From Synechococcales cyanobacterium C42_A2020_086 (GTDB lineage Bacteria; Cyanobacteriota; Cyanobacteriia; Elainellales; Elainellaceae): a stretch of DNA of 64,000 bases. This document shows positions 9,401 to 16,416 of the stretch, piece after piece. The position numbers were made by a program, and so were the translations under genes. Within the stretch, counting starts at the first letter, position 1, and the number at the start of each line of letters is the position of its first letter. The DNA is taken from the NCBI GenBank assembly GCA_015272325.1, contig JACYLU010000036.1, forward strand, positions 310,001 to 374,000, given 5' to 3'. A model generated the notes under the pieces. That model worked only from the letters and a program-made list of their open reading frames with translations. It searched no databases and was not told where the DNA came from.

Positions 9401-10281
9401 AGACCTTTCCCAAATCCATCAGCATTCACGACGTATCATCTCCCTCGCTAGGGTGGGTTGTGGCGGATCCTACCCATCTACACCAGGTATTGATGAACCT
9501 CTGTGTGAATGCCCGCGATGCTATGCCGAATGGCGGCACGCTGACCCTTGAAGCCCAAAATCAGTTCGTTGATGCCGAAATGGCTGCAATGCATCTCGAT
9601 GCCAAGGTCGGTAATTACGTAGTCATCACCGTTGCTGATACGGGAACCGGCATTGCCCCCGAGGTTTTGGATCGCATCTTCGACCCTTTCTTTACCACGA
9701 AAGCTCCCGGACACGGAACCGGATTAGGTCTTTCGACCGTGCTGGGAATTGTCAAAAGCAGCGGTGGTTTTGTAGATGTTCAGAGCCAGTTAGGAGTGGG
9801 TAGCCAGTTTAAGCTGTATTTACCCGCCATTGAGGCTGTAGACCCCACTAGCGAGCAGCCGACTAATCTTCTTTCAGGGCAGGGAGAATGCATTTTGGTC
9901 GTGGATGATGAACCAATGATTCTCCAGTCTATGCAAGCCGTCTTGACTAGCTACCATTACCGCGTTCTCACTGCTTCAAGTTGTGCTGATGCCATCGCTT
10001 GTTACAGGAAGCAGCATGAGCAGATCCACGTGGTGGTGATCGATATGATGATGCCAGACGGCGACGGACTAGAGACGATTCGAGCATTGCAGGCCATCAA
10101 CCCTCAGGTTCAGATCATTGCCACCAGTGGACTGGTTGGAAACTACCGGCAGAGCCTGCAAGCCCTGGGAGTGACCACTCTGTTACCCAAACCTTTCGTG
10201 ACAGTCGAATTGCTGCAAGGTATCCAGTCACACATTCGTCAACACACGCAGCAGTACATGCCACAAAATACCTCTGCTTAA
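6475..10281 (+). CDS. Hybrid signalling protein: REC-wHTH-PAS-GAF(CBCR)-PAS-PAS-HisKA-HATPase-REC
   Basis: About 1268 residues, starting at ATG 6475 (a TTG at 6469 would add two residues). Domains: receiver 1-115 with acceptor D51; OmpR-type winged helix about 125-225; coiled coil about 235-310; PAS about 320-425; GAF about 450-605; PAS about 630-755; PAS about 760-885; HisKA with GIAHDLNN (H900); HATPase with NARDAM, DTGTGIAP and GTGLGL; C-terminal receiver with D1190. The GAF has DPCF (C518) and PCY (C546) exactly 28 residues apart, the two-cysteine spacing known for DXCF cyanobacteriochromes, so covalent bilin binding and a blue/green-type response are inferred. The canonical cysteine is followed by Tyr rather than the usual His. 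A DNA-binding regulator fused in front of a whole hybrid kinase would let one polypeptide sense, relay and bind DNA. Confidence 0.9.
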   Translation: MKILIVEDDQTVAQTLQILLSSYNYAVDIATDGDAGLQMAEAFDYDLIVLDIALPKLDGISLCQQLRHQGFQRSILVLTGQGNAQQKAIALNAGADDYVVKPFDSEELVARIQALLRRGSSTTQPILTWGLLSLDPSSRKVSYGTDLLTVTSKEYAILELLLRHPDRIFSASKILDQVWNSIDVSSEAAVRGHIKELRRKLAAAGAPKDLIKTVYQSGYRLNPLYASGLAHPAEHQPTPPQPAELTAVNQELRAALDKLRSTQAELRQKHQELQLAYQTIAQERQCLQATHDDLEQRVAERTAELAAANQALQQQQQHWQTLVENSPDIIFRLDLQLRHLYISPRVAEVSGLPPQHFLGKTGRELGLPADACDAFEAACRAAIATGEITRVEYTIADRHYASRLIPERSAAGAIESLLGITEDITERQSIETEYKCMEAALQQQLARMRLITETSHFIRQTLDLDQVLQRTVDQIRQLLQVNRTLIFRFQPDWRCTAVAESVEPGWTPILATTISDPCFRDQYIEPYRQGRVSAIADLETAALQPCYRDLLASFQVRANLVVPILQSNPPQDDHLWGLLVVHHCAGPRPWQAEELELLRQLANQVGIAIQQSELYQQAHHELLERRRMQQVLQDSEERFRSLSASAPIGIRQSNADGICLYVNARWQEMSGLSLEDSLGNGWLQAIHPDDREATAQAWETYVRQGAQQGKELKQKVRLLTPQGEVRWIFCQTAPIRSSSGEITGYVSTQEDITARKQAEQTIREQAALLDIASDAIFVRDLNHRILYWNQGAERLYGWSAAEAVGQNARELLQEDSTQMAAVLQRVLEQGEWQGEMRKVTRTGREVMIAGRWTLVRDEAGHPTSILSVNTDITEKKQLEAQFYRAQRLESIGTLASGIAHDLNNVLTPILALSQLLRLKLQLDAHSREMLEILAESAKRGANLVKQILTFARGSEGTQIPLQVGPLLHEIATIARQTFPKSISIHDVSSPSLGWVVADPTHLHQVLMNLCVNARDAMPNGGTLTLEAQNQFVDAEMAAMHLDAKVGNYVVITVADTGTGIAPEVLDRIFDPFFTTKAPGHGTGLGLSTVLGIVKSSGGFVDVQSQLGVGSQFKLYLPAIEAVDPTSEQPTNLLSGQGECILVVDDEPMILQSMQAVLTSYHYRVLTASSCADAIACYRKQHEQIHVVVIDMMMPDGDGLETIRALQAINPQVQIIATSGLVGNYRQSLQALGVTTLLPKPFVTVELLQGIQSHIRQHTQQYMPQNTSA

Positions 10282-10318
10282 GCAAAATCCGCATAAGTCA
10301 GTGGCACGAGTAACATAT

Positions 10319-10348
10319 AGAGCAACATCAAGTAGAGCAACATCAAGA
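10319..10348. repeat. Tandem duplication, 15-bp period
   Basis: Two copies of agagcaacatcaag(t/a) lie head to tail shortly after the stop of the large hybrid kinase. Confidence 0.9.
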
Positions 10349-10445
10349 GTAAAGAAAAGTTCATATCGCTAGCCACAGCTTGTGTTAATATAAAAGTGGG
10401 ATCGGAGCTTCCCGAACGATAGCTAAAGCAGTTACACTCTAAACT

Positions 10446-10586
10446 ATGGCGCGTATAGTTGAGAGTAATACTGAACGAGGATCTGAAGACGAGACAGCTA
10501 TGGTGACGGAGTTAAGAGGCGACGAAACCAAAATCCACAGGTTGATCAAGGAGGCAACTTTGGAACCAATAGCAAGTCGTTGTTGA
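10446..10586 (+). CDS. Possible 46-residue small protein
   Basis: An ATG-to-TGA frame of 46 codons, rich in charged residues (begins MARIVESNTERGSEDET, contains KIHRLIKEA). There is no Shine-Dalgarno sequence. Its TGA forms the first three bases of the perfect 12-bp inverted repeat that follows, as would be expected if the inverted repeat were its terminator. It is not similar to anything I recognise and may be a chance frame. Confidence 0.2.
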   Translation: MARIVESNTERGSEDETAMVTELRGDETKIHRLIKEATLEPIASRC

Positions 10587-10635
10587 GAGGAAGTTAGTGA
10601 GTCCGCTAATAGTGAGTCCGCTAAACTTCCTCTCA
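10584..10635. repeat. Perfect 12-bp inverted repeat enclosing a 15-bp tandem duplication
   Basis: The arms tgagaggaagtt (10584-10595) and aacttcctctca (10624-10635) are exact reverse complements. Between them lie two copies of tagtgagtccgctaa (10595-10609 and 10610-10624). There is no U-run after the hairpin, so it is not a classical terminator; a transcript-stabilising or attenuating stem is possible. Confidence 0.85.
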
Positions 10636-10679
10636 GCATGTCTAGAGCTTCGTTGCTATTTTGCCTTCGTGAATCCTGA

Positions 10680-10701
10680 GTACTGTTGAAGTACTGTTGA
10701 T
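10680..10701. repeat. Tandem duplication, 11-bp period
   Basis: Two copies of gtactgttga(a/t), about 100 bases upstream of the DUF4278 gene. Confidence 0.9.
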
Positions 10702-10797
10702 GCATTTGATAATTAGGACTGCTGAATCTCAGCCATATTCCCCTTATTGGCTTGATCTCAGCCTCTATGTCCAGCCGCTTTACCAGGAGGTGAGTTT

Positions 10798-11304
10798 ATG
10801 AAGCTCAGTTATCGCGGCGTCCCCTATGAGTATATGCCCACTCCAGTTACATTGGCAGGCTACCGCGGCAAAGGGAAGTATCGTGGTATTCCTACATCCT
10901 ACGCCATCTTTACTGCCGATGTTCCTCAACCTGAATACGAGCTGACCTATCGCGGCGCAACCTACACCACGGGGTCTCCTCAGTCTAGGGCTTCGCAGTC
11001 TCCTCCAGTAGCGAGGCAAGAGGCGACATCTGTACCAGAGTCCGTACCAGAACCTGTGAGTGAACCGGTTGTCGGTCCAGCCACGTCTGCTGTCAATCCC
11101 CCAACGATGAATGAGCGCCTGCGCTACTTGATGATGGAACACCATCGTCGCATTAGAAAACGGGAGCAATCTATGCTGGCTCGCCTGGATGCAGACATTG
11201 GGCTGTCGGTGGAGGATGCAACTCACTTCTATAACCACATCCAAGGCTATTTCCCCAACGACGAATGGCCGGACTACGACCGCAGCCCTGCTGCAATGAG
11301 CTAG
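10798..11304 (+). CDS. DUF4278 domain protein
   Basis: 168 residues. The first ~60 match the cyanobacterial DUF4278 pattern, a repeated short beta motif (MKLSYRGVPYEY, then GKYRGIPTSY, then ELTYRGATYTTG). A Pro/Glu-rich linker (about 62-100) and a charged C-terminal helical part (NERLRYLMMEHHRRIRKREQSM) follow. A strong Shine-Dalgarno AGGAGGTG lies about five bases before the ATG. Function of the family is unknown; it often appears with stress proteins, as here upstream of hsp20. The TAG stop lies in a 12-bp tandem duplication. Confidence 0.85.
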   Translation: MKLSYRGVPYEYMPTPVTLAGYRGKGKYRGIPTSYAIFTADVPQPEYELTYRGATYTTGSPQSRASQSPPVARQEATSVPESVPEPVSEPVVGPATSAVNPPTMNERLRYLMMEHHRRIRKREQSMLARLDADIGLSVEDATHFYNHIQGYFPNDEWPDYDRSPAAMS

Positions 11305-11318
11305 AGAATGAGCTAGAA
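11295..11318. repeat. 12-bp tandem duplication across a stop codon
   Basis: aatgagctagag / aatgagctagaa. The first copy contains the TAG stop of the DUF4278 gene; the second gives an in-frame backup TAG 12 bases later. Confidence 0.9.
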
Positions 11319-11551
11319 CCAGTCCTTGGCTCACCACTTGGGTCAGTGTGAGGAGTGGCAATGCAGAAGGGGACAACAGGATGACTTGGCTTCGGCGAGT
11401 CATCCTTTAATACGCAATGCGTAATCTTTAGCGGGCGTTGGAGGGGGCAATGGGTTGCGAGACATCCTCACAAAATCCTCAGATCTTCTGTCTAAAATTC
11501 AAAATTGAGTAGGAGATCAATGCGGCTAACTGCAGAGGAGGTGATCCTACG

Positions 11552-11698
11552 ATGGAGGGTGTCGTGGCGGCACAACTGCCCCAAGAGGCTAAGCCCCAAA
11601 ACGCGAAGTCCCCAAAACGCTCCCGATTAACAGCTCCTACGAAACCTGACGCTCAATACCTTCGCGAGCTGTTACAGCTTTGGGAAGATGCTTCCTGA
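11552..11698 (+). CDS. Small protein of 48 residues, unknown
   Basis: The ATG at 11552 is preceded by GAGGAGGTGATC, a near-perfect Shine-Dalgarno with about six bases spacing; this is the main reason to call a gene. The product begins MEGVVAAQLPQEAKP, has a basic middle (KSPKRSRLTAPTKP) and ends in a short amphipathic helix (AQYLRELLQLWEDAS). I do not recognise the family. The stop lies in the first copy of a 17-bp tandem duplication. It lies 190 bases upstream of hsp20 on the same strand. Confidence 0.5.
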   Translation: MEGVVAAQLPQEAKPQNAKSPKRSRLTAPTKPDAQYLRELLQLWEDAS

Positions 11699-11727
11699 GT
11701 TGCTCCAAAGCCTGAGTTGCTCCAGAG
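11694..11727. repeat. 17-bp tandem duplication across a stop codon
   Basis: cctgagttgctccaaag / cctgagttgctccagag; one mismatch. The TGA of the 48-residue ORF lies in the first copy. Confidence 0.9.
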
Positions 11728-11728
11728 A

Positions 11729-11748
11729 TTGATGCAACTTGATGCAAC
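11729..11748. repeat. 10-bp tandem duplication
   Basis: ttgatgcaac twice, directly after the 17-bp duplication. Confidence 0.9.
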
Positions 11749-11836
11749 TAGGAGAAACGCTGAGAAGCACTGAGGTGATCCATAGATTACCGTTCGAGAA
11801 CTATGTTTGACAAGTAGGTTCAACGAATAGGTTTGA

Positions 11837-11868
11837 TGAATAGTTTGATCTCTGAATAGTTTGACTAA
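11837..11868. repeat. 16-bp partial tandem duplication
   Basis: tgaatagtttga repeated with 16-bp spacing, immediately upstream of the hsp20 ribosome site. Confidence 0.8.
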
Positions 11869-11888
11869 TGATTTGAGGAGGAAAAACT

Positions 11889-12356
11889 ATGGCAATCGTA
11901 CACCTTGATCCTCTCGAGGAAATGACGCATTGGGAACCCTTCCGCGGGATTAGCAGTTTGCAGCGCGAAATCAACCGCTTGTTTGATCGCTTGTTACCCA
12001 GTGGCGATGGTGAAATTCGATCGCTGACTTTCGTTCCTTCTGCCGAAATGGAAGAAACCGACGATGCTATTCACCTCCGGTTGGAAGTTCCGGGTATGGA
12101 GTCCAAGGATCTGGAGGTTGAAGTCACCGAAGAGTCGGTATCAATTAGGGGTGAGCGCAAGACTGAGTCTAAGACCGAGGCTAGAGGCATGATTCGCTCC
12201 GAATTCCACTACGGCAAGTTTGAACGCCGGATTTCCTTGCCAGCCCATATTCAAACCGATAAGGTCCAGGCTGAGTGCAAGAACGGCGTATTGACTCTGA
12301 TGCTGCCCAAGGTGGAATCTGAACAGCGAAAAGTGGTGAAGGTCAACATTGGCTAG
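11889..12356 (+). CDS. hspA: Small heat-shock protein Hsp20 (alpha-crystallin)
   Basis: 155 residues. ATP-independent holdase chaperone. N-terminal arm (WEPFRGISSLQREINRLFDRLLP), alpha-crystallin domain about 45-145 (FVPSAEMEETDDAIHLRLEVPGMESKDLEVEVTEESVSIRGERK...), with the conserved GVLTLMLPK near the C-terminus. GAGGAGG precedes the ATG. The short C-terminal tail after the domain lacks an evident IXI/V motif apart from KVVKVNIG. A hairpin lies 13 bases after the stop. Confidence 0.95.
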   Translation: MAIVHLDPLEEMTHWEPFRGISSLQREINRLFDRLLPSGDGEIRSLTFVPSAEMEETDDAIHLRLEVPGMESKDLEVEVTEESVSIRGERKTESKTEARGMIRSEFHYGKFERRISLPAHIQTDKVQAECKNGVLTLMLPKVESEQRKVVKVNIG

Positions 12357-12369
12357 AGTTGAATGGATT

Positions 12370-12400
12370 AGGGTTTGGGATGGGCAACCTCTCAAACCCT
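12370..12400. terminator. Possible hairpin terminator after hsp20
   Basis: Arms agggtttg (12370-12377) and caaaccct (12393-12400) are exact complements with a 15-base loop. The following bases are T-rich only weakly (tatgagttta), so termination efficiency is uncertain. Confidence 0.45.
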
Positions 12401-12480
12401 TATGAGTTTAATACTGGTCAATGGCTAAGCAAACCTTAGGCAACCGTTAGGAAACTGGAACTCCTTGAACCTGTCCAGAC

Positions 12481-12505
12481 GGTTGCAAGCCAAATGGTTG
12501 CAAGG
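12481..12505. repeat. 15-bp period duplication at a ribosome site
   Basis: ggttgcaag occurs twice 15 bases apart; the second copy runs into the AAGGAGG ribosome site of the PRC-barrel gene. Confidence 0.7.
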
Positions 12506-12514
12506 AGGCTAGAG

Positions 12515-13273
12515 ATGCTGACCGTGGTACGACGCAGCCAAGTCCAGGGCTTGATGACAATGGATAGTTCGACGCTCTCGCATTTAGGCGAGGTGCAGGA
12601 GGTTTGGCTCGACGAAACGGGAAAGGTTGCCTATCTCTCGGGAAGTGCGGGCTATTTACCGCTAGAACAGGTAGCTCGTATTAGTCATCAGGCGCTTTCA
12701 ACCTATGGACGACTGCTCGTAGCAACCCCAGATCGCCTACGCCGTCTTGATCAATTAGCTGTTCATTCTGCCCTAGGAGAACCATTAGGGTGGGTAGAGG
12801 ATTTTCTCTTCGACTGGCATACCGGCGAAATTGCCGCTTATATTCTGGCAGGACAGATCGCTGAACCGTTAGGAGAATATGCCGTACTCTATCCTGAAGA
12901 TGTCAAAGAGATAACAGTTGACTATCTGGTAATCGCCAGCGATGCTGAGAAACGCCTCAAACCCGCATCAGAAGGGCTGCGAGGATTTTTTAGCGAGCAA
13001 TCTCATCAGGTGCAGCATTTGATACAGCTCATTGCCGACCGCGTTCATCATCTCGTTGCTCCCCACGATCAACCAGAGGTGGTGCGAGTTAAGGTCAAAG
13101 AAGCAAGCGACGAGCTAGCCGCTTCCGGTCAACACGACCACCATGCCTTGGCAGAAGCAACGTCCTATTTGCAGGAGCAGTGGCAGGCATTACACCAGAG
13201 TATCAGTCGTTCGGGAGAGCGAGCCAAGGCAGCTCTTCATTCCGCTTGGAAGCGCCTAACGGGTAGCCCCTAG
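12515..13273 (+). CDS. PRC-barrel domain protein
   Basis: 252 residues. Two PRC-barrel-like beta domains (about 8-60, VQGLMTMDSS...GEVQEVWLD; and about 75-145, SALGEPLGWVEDFLFDWHTGEIAAYIL), then a helical C-terminal half with coiled-coil-like segments. The ATG at 12515 is preferred over 12494 because AAGGAGG ends seven bases upstream. PRC-barrel proteins bind RNA, photosynthetic complexes or other proteins; the exact role is not readable. First gene of a tight plus-strand series (spacings 37, 32 and 58 bases to the next three), probably an operon. Confidence 0.85.
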   Translation: MLTVVRRSQVQGLMTMDSSTLSHLGEVQEVWLDETGKVAYLSGSAGYLPLEQVARISHQALSTYGRLLVATPDRLRRLDQLAVHSALGEPLGWVEDFLFDWHTGEIAAYILAGQIAEPLGEYAVLYPEDVKEITVDYLVIASDAEKRLKPASEGLRGFFSEQSHQVQHLIQLIADRVHHLVAPHDQPEVVRVKVKEASDELAASGQHDHHALAEATSYLQEQWQALHQSISRSGERAKAALHSAWKRLTGSP

Positions 13274-13310
13274 GGTCGTTCCGGGATCTCTGCTTCAGGA
13301 GGTGATTACG

Positions 13311-13985
13311 ATGCACGCCCATTATGCTCGATTTAAAACGCGCACTGAGGCCGGTCAACAGCTAGCGACTCGGCTCAAAAACTATGCCAATCGTGCCGAT
13401 GTATTGGTCTTGGGGCTGCCCCGGGGCGGTGTGCCGGTCGCCTATGAAGTCGCCAAAGCCTTGAATGTACCCTTGGATATTTGCCTGGTGCGGAAGTTGG
13501 GCGTTCCAGGGCATAAAGAGCTAGCAATGGGAGCCATCGGTTCAGGTGGCGTCAGGGTATTAAATTACGACGTGGTGAGTTGGCTAGGCATTTCTGGCAA
13601 AACCATCGACGAAGTAGCAGCCCGAGAATTGAAAGAACTGCAGCGGCGTGATCGGGTCTATCGAGGTGATCGTCCCCAACCCGACATCCGCGATCGAACG
13701 GTGATTCTCGTCGATGATGGTATAGCTACTGGCTCAACCATGCGAGCAGCCATTGCGGTGCTGAAGGCCCAACGCCCTGCCGGTTTGATCGTTGCCGTTC
13801 CAGTTGCTCCACCCCAAACGCTTCAAGACTTAAGTACCGAAGTTGATGATGTGGTGTGTTTGCTGGCACCAGAAACCTTTTATGCCATTGGTCTCTGGTA
13901 CGACGACTTTTCCCAAACCTCCGACGCAGAAGTTTGTGAACTCTTAGCTCAGCCAACTGTGAAAAATCTTTCATCCATTACTTAG
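13311..13985 (+). CDS. Phosphoribosyltransferase family protein
   Basis: 224 residues with the type I phosphoribosyltransferase fold. The PRPP loop is VILVDDGIATGSTMRAA (about residues 130-146); the N-terminal LVLGLPRGGVPVAYEVAKAL and VRKLGVPGHKELAMGAIG are typical of the orphan PRTase subfamily that travels with dienelactone hydrolases. The ATG at 13311 follows AGGAGGTGATTACG; the GTG at 13302 lies inside the ribosome site. Substrate base unknown. The TAG stop lies in a 12-bp tandem duplication. A hydrolase gene follows 32 bases later. Confidence 0.88.
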   Translation: MHAHYARFKTRTEAGQQLATRLKNYANRADVLVLGLPRGGVPVAYEVAKALNVPLDICLVRKLGVPGHKELAMGAIGSGGVRVLNYDVVSWLGISGKTIDEVAARELKELQRRDRVYRGDRPQPDIRDRTVILVDDGIATGSTMRAAIAVLKAQRPAGLIVAVPVAPPQTLQDLSTEVDDVVCLLAPETFYAIGLWYDDFSQTSDAEVCELLAQPTVKNLSSIT

Positions 13986-13999
13986 AGCATTACTTAAAG
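13976..13999. repeat. 12-bp tandem duplication across a stop codon
   Basis: cattacttagag / cattacttaaag, followed by a more diverged third copy (acgttgcttaag). The first copy holds the TAG of the phosphoribosyltransferase gene; the second supplies an in-frame TAA. The third runs into the ribosome site of the next gene. Confidence 0.9.
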
Positions 14000-14017
14000 A
14001 CGTTGCTTAAGGAGCAG

Positions 14018-14734
14018 ATGAACAGGATGGATAAACGTTCAACAGATCATATTCCAGATCATATCCCGGAGAATCTTGTATCCGTCTCCGCAGGACCTGC
14101 TCAACTAGAAGGCAATCTAGTCGTTCCGGCAGGTGCTCAAGGGATCGTGTTGTTTGCCCACGGAAGTGGAAGCAGTCGATTCAGCTTTCGTAATCGCTAC
14201 GTTGCCAGTGTGCTGCAGCAGCAGGGATTAGCAACACTGTTGCTCGATTTGTTGACAGCCAAGGAAGAAGAGATTGATTTGCGAACCTGGCAGTTGCGGT
14301 TTGATATTGGCTTGTTAGCGACACGGCTAGTAGGAGCAACAGACTGGTTACTCCACAACCCAACAACACAGAATTTAAGGATTGGCTACTTCGGTGCCAG
14401 TACGGGGAGTGCTGCAGCTTTGATTGCCGCCACAAAACGCCCGGATGTGGTGAAAGCCGTCGTTTCCAGAGGTGGACGTTCCGATCTGGCTGAAGCTGCA
14501 CTTCCTCGGGTGCGAGCCGCGACGCTGCTGATTGTTGGTGGCAACGACTTCCCCATCATGGCGATGAATCAAGAGGCGCTGACCCTTCTGGAGCAAGCAG
14601 CAGAGAAACGGCTAGAAGTGATTCCTAACGCAACACATTTGTTCGAGGAACCGGGTGCCCTAGAGCAGGTAGCTGTCTTGGCAGGCGAGTGGTTTAAGCG
14701 GCATTTATGCTCCGAACTGTACGCTCTGGGTTAA
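14018..14734 (+). CDS. Dienelactone hydrolase-like alpha/beta hydrolase
   Basis: 238 residues, alpha/beta-hydrolase fold. Oxyanion region GIVLFAHGSGSSRFSFRN, nucleophile elbow GYFGASTGSAAAL (Ser in GASTG), acid in VGGNDFPI and catalytic His in IPNATHLFEEPGAL. The triad is complete. The start is taken at ATG 14018, just after AAGGAG; ATG 14027 is an alternative with better spacing. The partner phosphoribosyltransferase lies immediately upstream; I recall that in some actinobacteria the two are fused into one protein, so a joint function is likely. Natural substrate unknown. Confidence 0.85.
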   Translation: MNRMDKRSTDHIPDHIPENLVSVSAGPAQLEGNLVVPAGAQGIVLFAHGSGSSRFSFRNRYVASVLQQQGLATLLLDLLTAKEEEIDLRTWQLRFDIGLLATRLVGATDWLLHNPTTQNLRIGYFGASTGSAAALIAATKRPDVVKAVVSRGGRSDLAEAALPRVRAATLLIVGGNDFPIMAMNQEALTLLEQAAEKRLEVIPNATHLFEEPGALEQVAVLAGEWFKRHLCSELYALG

Positions 14735-14792
14735 AGCATCTCCCTACACCGTTCTGAATCGGCCTTAATTGGACTCAAATGGAGGTCCATCA

Positions 14793-15740
14793 ATGAAAAC
14801 CCGCCATCGCCTGACCCAAATTGCTCTAACCCTCCTTAGCACCTTGCTCATCCTCCTCCTGTGGGGAACAGCCGTCGCCCAAACTAGCCACGACCTTGAG
14901 AAAGACATCGTGCGGTTTGGAGGTGATGTCACCGTTGCGGAGGAACAAGTTGTGCACAATGCAACCGCCGTCGCCGGCTCTGTGATTGTTCTCAACAATG
15001 GACAAGTGCGAGGGGATGCAGTTGCCATTGGCGGCGATGTCATCCTGAAAGCAGGTGCCCGCGTGAATGGCGATGCCACTGCCATTGGCGGCGATATTTT
15101 TCGGGAAGACAATGTCACGATTGGTGGGGATGCGGTTGCTGTGTTGAGTGGCGACCGGGGGCTGATGCTGCGAATGCGACAGTGGGGACTATCGGGTCTA
15201 CTGATTCGTGCCTACTGGGTTAGCGCCGCTGCTCATGCGATGGTTGTGCTGACCCTAACCGCAATTGGAATATTGCTTGTTTTTTTGATTCCCCATTTTC
15301 TTCAGTCTGTGGTTTCAACCCTCAACCAAGCGCCTCTCAAGAGTGGGGTCTGGGGATTGGGCAGCGTTGTCGCCCTGATTCTGCTTTCGGCGCTAATTAG
15401 TGGCAGCCTGTTGGGATTGATACTGCTGCCGATTGCAAATTTAGCGATATTCGTAGCGGGGCTGTTGGGATCCATCGGCATTGCCCTATGGCTTGGGCAG
15501 CGAACCCTACCCGTTGCTGGACGACCGCTTTGGCAATCCCTAGTGATTGGCATGTTGATTTTAGGAATTATTGGACTGATTCCTATCCTAGGAGGGCTGT
15601 TCTTCCTGGTGGCAAATCTGTTTGGGTTGGGAGGAATTCTTGTGTTGCAATTCAGCAAACATCACCGCGAATTGCTGAGACATCGACCACCTCCACCCCA
15701 CCTAGAACCGACAGATCAGTATCCCCAGGAGATGCCCTAA
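14793..15740 (+). CDS. Bactofilin-like polymer-forming domain plus membrane segments
   Basis: 315 residues. Signal peptide or first membrane helix (about 8-30, LTLLSTLLILLLWGTAVA), then a short beta-helical repeat region of the polymer-forming/DUF583 kind (GGDVTVAEEQVVHNATAVAGSVIV..RGDAVAIGGDVILKAGARVNGDATAIGGD), then four or five hydrophobic helices (about 155-290) and a Pro/His-rich tail. The ATG at 14793 follows GGAGG by seven bases. The beta-helix probably lies outside the cytoplasmic membrane. Last gene of the probable 12.5-15.7 kb operon. The TAA stop lies in an imperfect 12-bp duplication. Confidence 0.8.
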   Translation: MKTRHRLTQIALTLLSTLLILLLWGTAVAQTSHDLEKDIVRFGGDVTVAEEQVVHNATAVAGSVIVLNNGQVRGDAVAIGGDVILKAGARVNGDATAIGGDIFREDNVTIGGDAVAVLSGDRGLMLRMRQWGLSGLLIRAYWVSAAAHAMVVLTLTAIGILLVFLIPHFLQSVVSTLNQAPLKSGVWGLGSVVALILLSALISGSLLGLILLPIANLAIFVAGLLGSIGIALWLGQRTLPVAGRPLWQSLVIGMLILGIIGLIPILGGLFFLVANLFGLGGILVLQFSKHHRELLRHRPPPPHLEPTDQYPQEMP

Positions 15741-15755
15741 ACCATGTCCTAAAAT
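15732..15755. repeat. Imperfect 12-bp duplication across a stop codon
   Basis: atgccctaaacc / atgtcctaaaat: nine of 12 positions match. The TAA stop of the bactofilin-like gene lies in the first copy; an in-frame TAA follows in the second. Confidence 0.7.
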
Positions 15756-15804
15756 ACATCTCCCTATTCACTTCGATATACTCTGGTAAATTAAAAGGTA
15801 ACGC

Positions 15805-16416
15805 ATGAATTCTTCTCATTCCATCAATACCTCTACCAGAAGCGTAATCCATCCTCGACAATTGCTAGAACGCTATGCAGCAGGAGAAAGGAACTTTAGT
15901 GGGCTGCTTCTAGTAGGAGTTGATCTCAGCGATGCGTATTTGAGTGGAGCAGATTTTTCCAGATCTCAGCTCATAGGGGCTAATCTGGCTAATGCACTGT
16001 TAAGCACAGTCAATTTCAGTGAAGCCGATTTAGCAGGAGCCAATTTGGCGGGAGCCAATTTGTTTAGTGCTTTCTTGAGTGGTGCCAATCTCAATCACGC
16101 TGTTTTGCAGGCTGCCAATTTGATGGAAGCCGATCTCAGCGGTGCATCACTGATTGAGGCAGACTTGAGCGATGCTGTGCTGCATCTCACCTGCCTAGCA
16201 GAAGCCAATCTTACCCAGGCTAAGTTAGTCGGAGCCAGACTGTGTGGCGCGAAGCTATGGAAAGCGAACCTGTGTGGTGCTGATTTGCGGGGCGCCGATT
16301 TGTGTGATGCGAACCTCTGTGAGGCAAATCTGCGGGGCGCAAATCTGGAAGCCACCGATACCAGCGAGGTTGCCTTAACAGGAGCGATTTTGCCTCAGGG
16401 CGACGTTCATGAGTAG
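15805..16416 (+). CDS. Pentapeptide-repeat protein
   Basis: 203 residues, no signal peptide. A short N-terminal helix (HPRQLLERYAAGERNFSGLLL) leads into roughly 30 consecutive A(D/N)LXX pentapeptides (GANLANALL, GADLRGADLCDANLCEANL). This builds a single quadrilateral beta-helix of about seven turns. Several repeats carry Cys on the surface position. Cytoplasmic role unknown. It lies 64 bases after the preceding gene and may belong to the same transcript. Confidence 0.88.
   Translation: MNSSHSINTSTRSVIHPRQLLERYAAGERNFSGLLLVGVDLSDAYLSGADFSRSQLIGANLANALLSTVNFSEADLAGANLAGANLFSAFLSGANLNHAVLQAANLMEADLSGASLIEADLSDAVLHLTCLAEANLTQAKLVGARLCGAKLWKANLCGADLRGADLCDANLCEANLRGANLEATDTSEVALTGAILPQGDVHE

Larger units (their letters stand above)
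10282..10797. other. Repeat-rich spacer
   Basis: 516 bases that hold three short tandem duplications (10319-10348, 10595-10624, 10680-10701), a perfect 12-bp inverted repeat (10584-10595 with 10624-10635) and a doubtful 46-codon ORF. No other gene is seen. A minus-strand frame across 10439-10705 is mainly the repeats read backwards. Confidence 0.5.
11305..11888. other. Spacer upstream of hsp20
   Basis: 584 bases between the DUF4278 gene and hsp20. It contains one small ORF with an excellent ribosome site (11552-11698) and three tandem duplications at 11694-11727, 11729-11748 and 11837-11868. No CIRCE-type heat-shock operator was seen. Confidence 0.5.

Noticed and set aside
10780-11403. 207-codon minus-strand frame over the DUF4278 gene
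   Set aside because: Antisense to a gene with strong ribosome site and known family.
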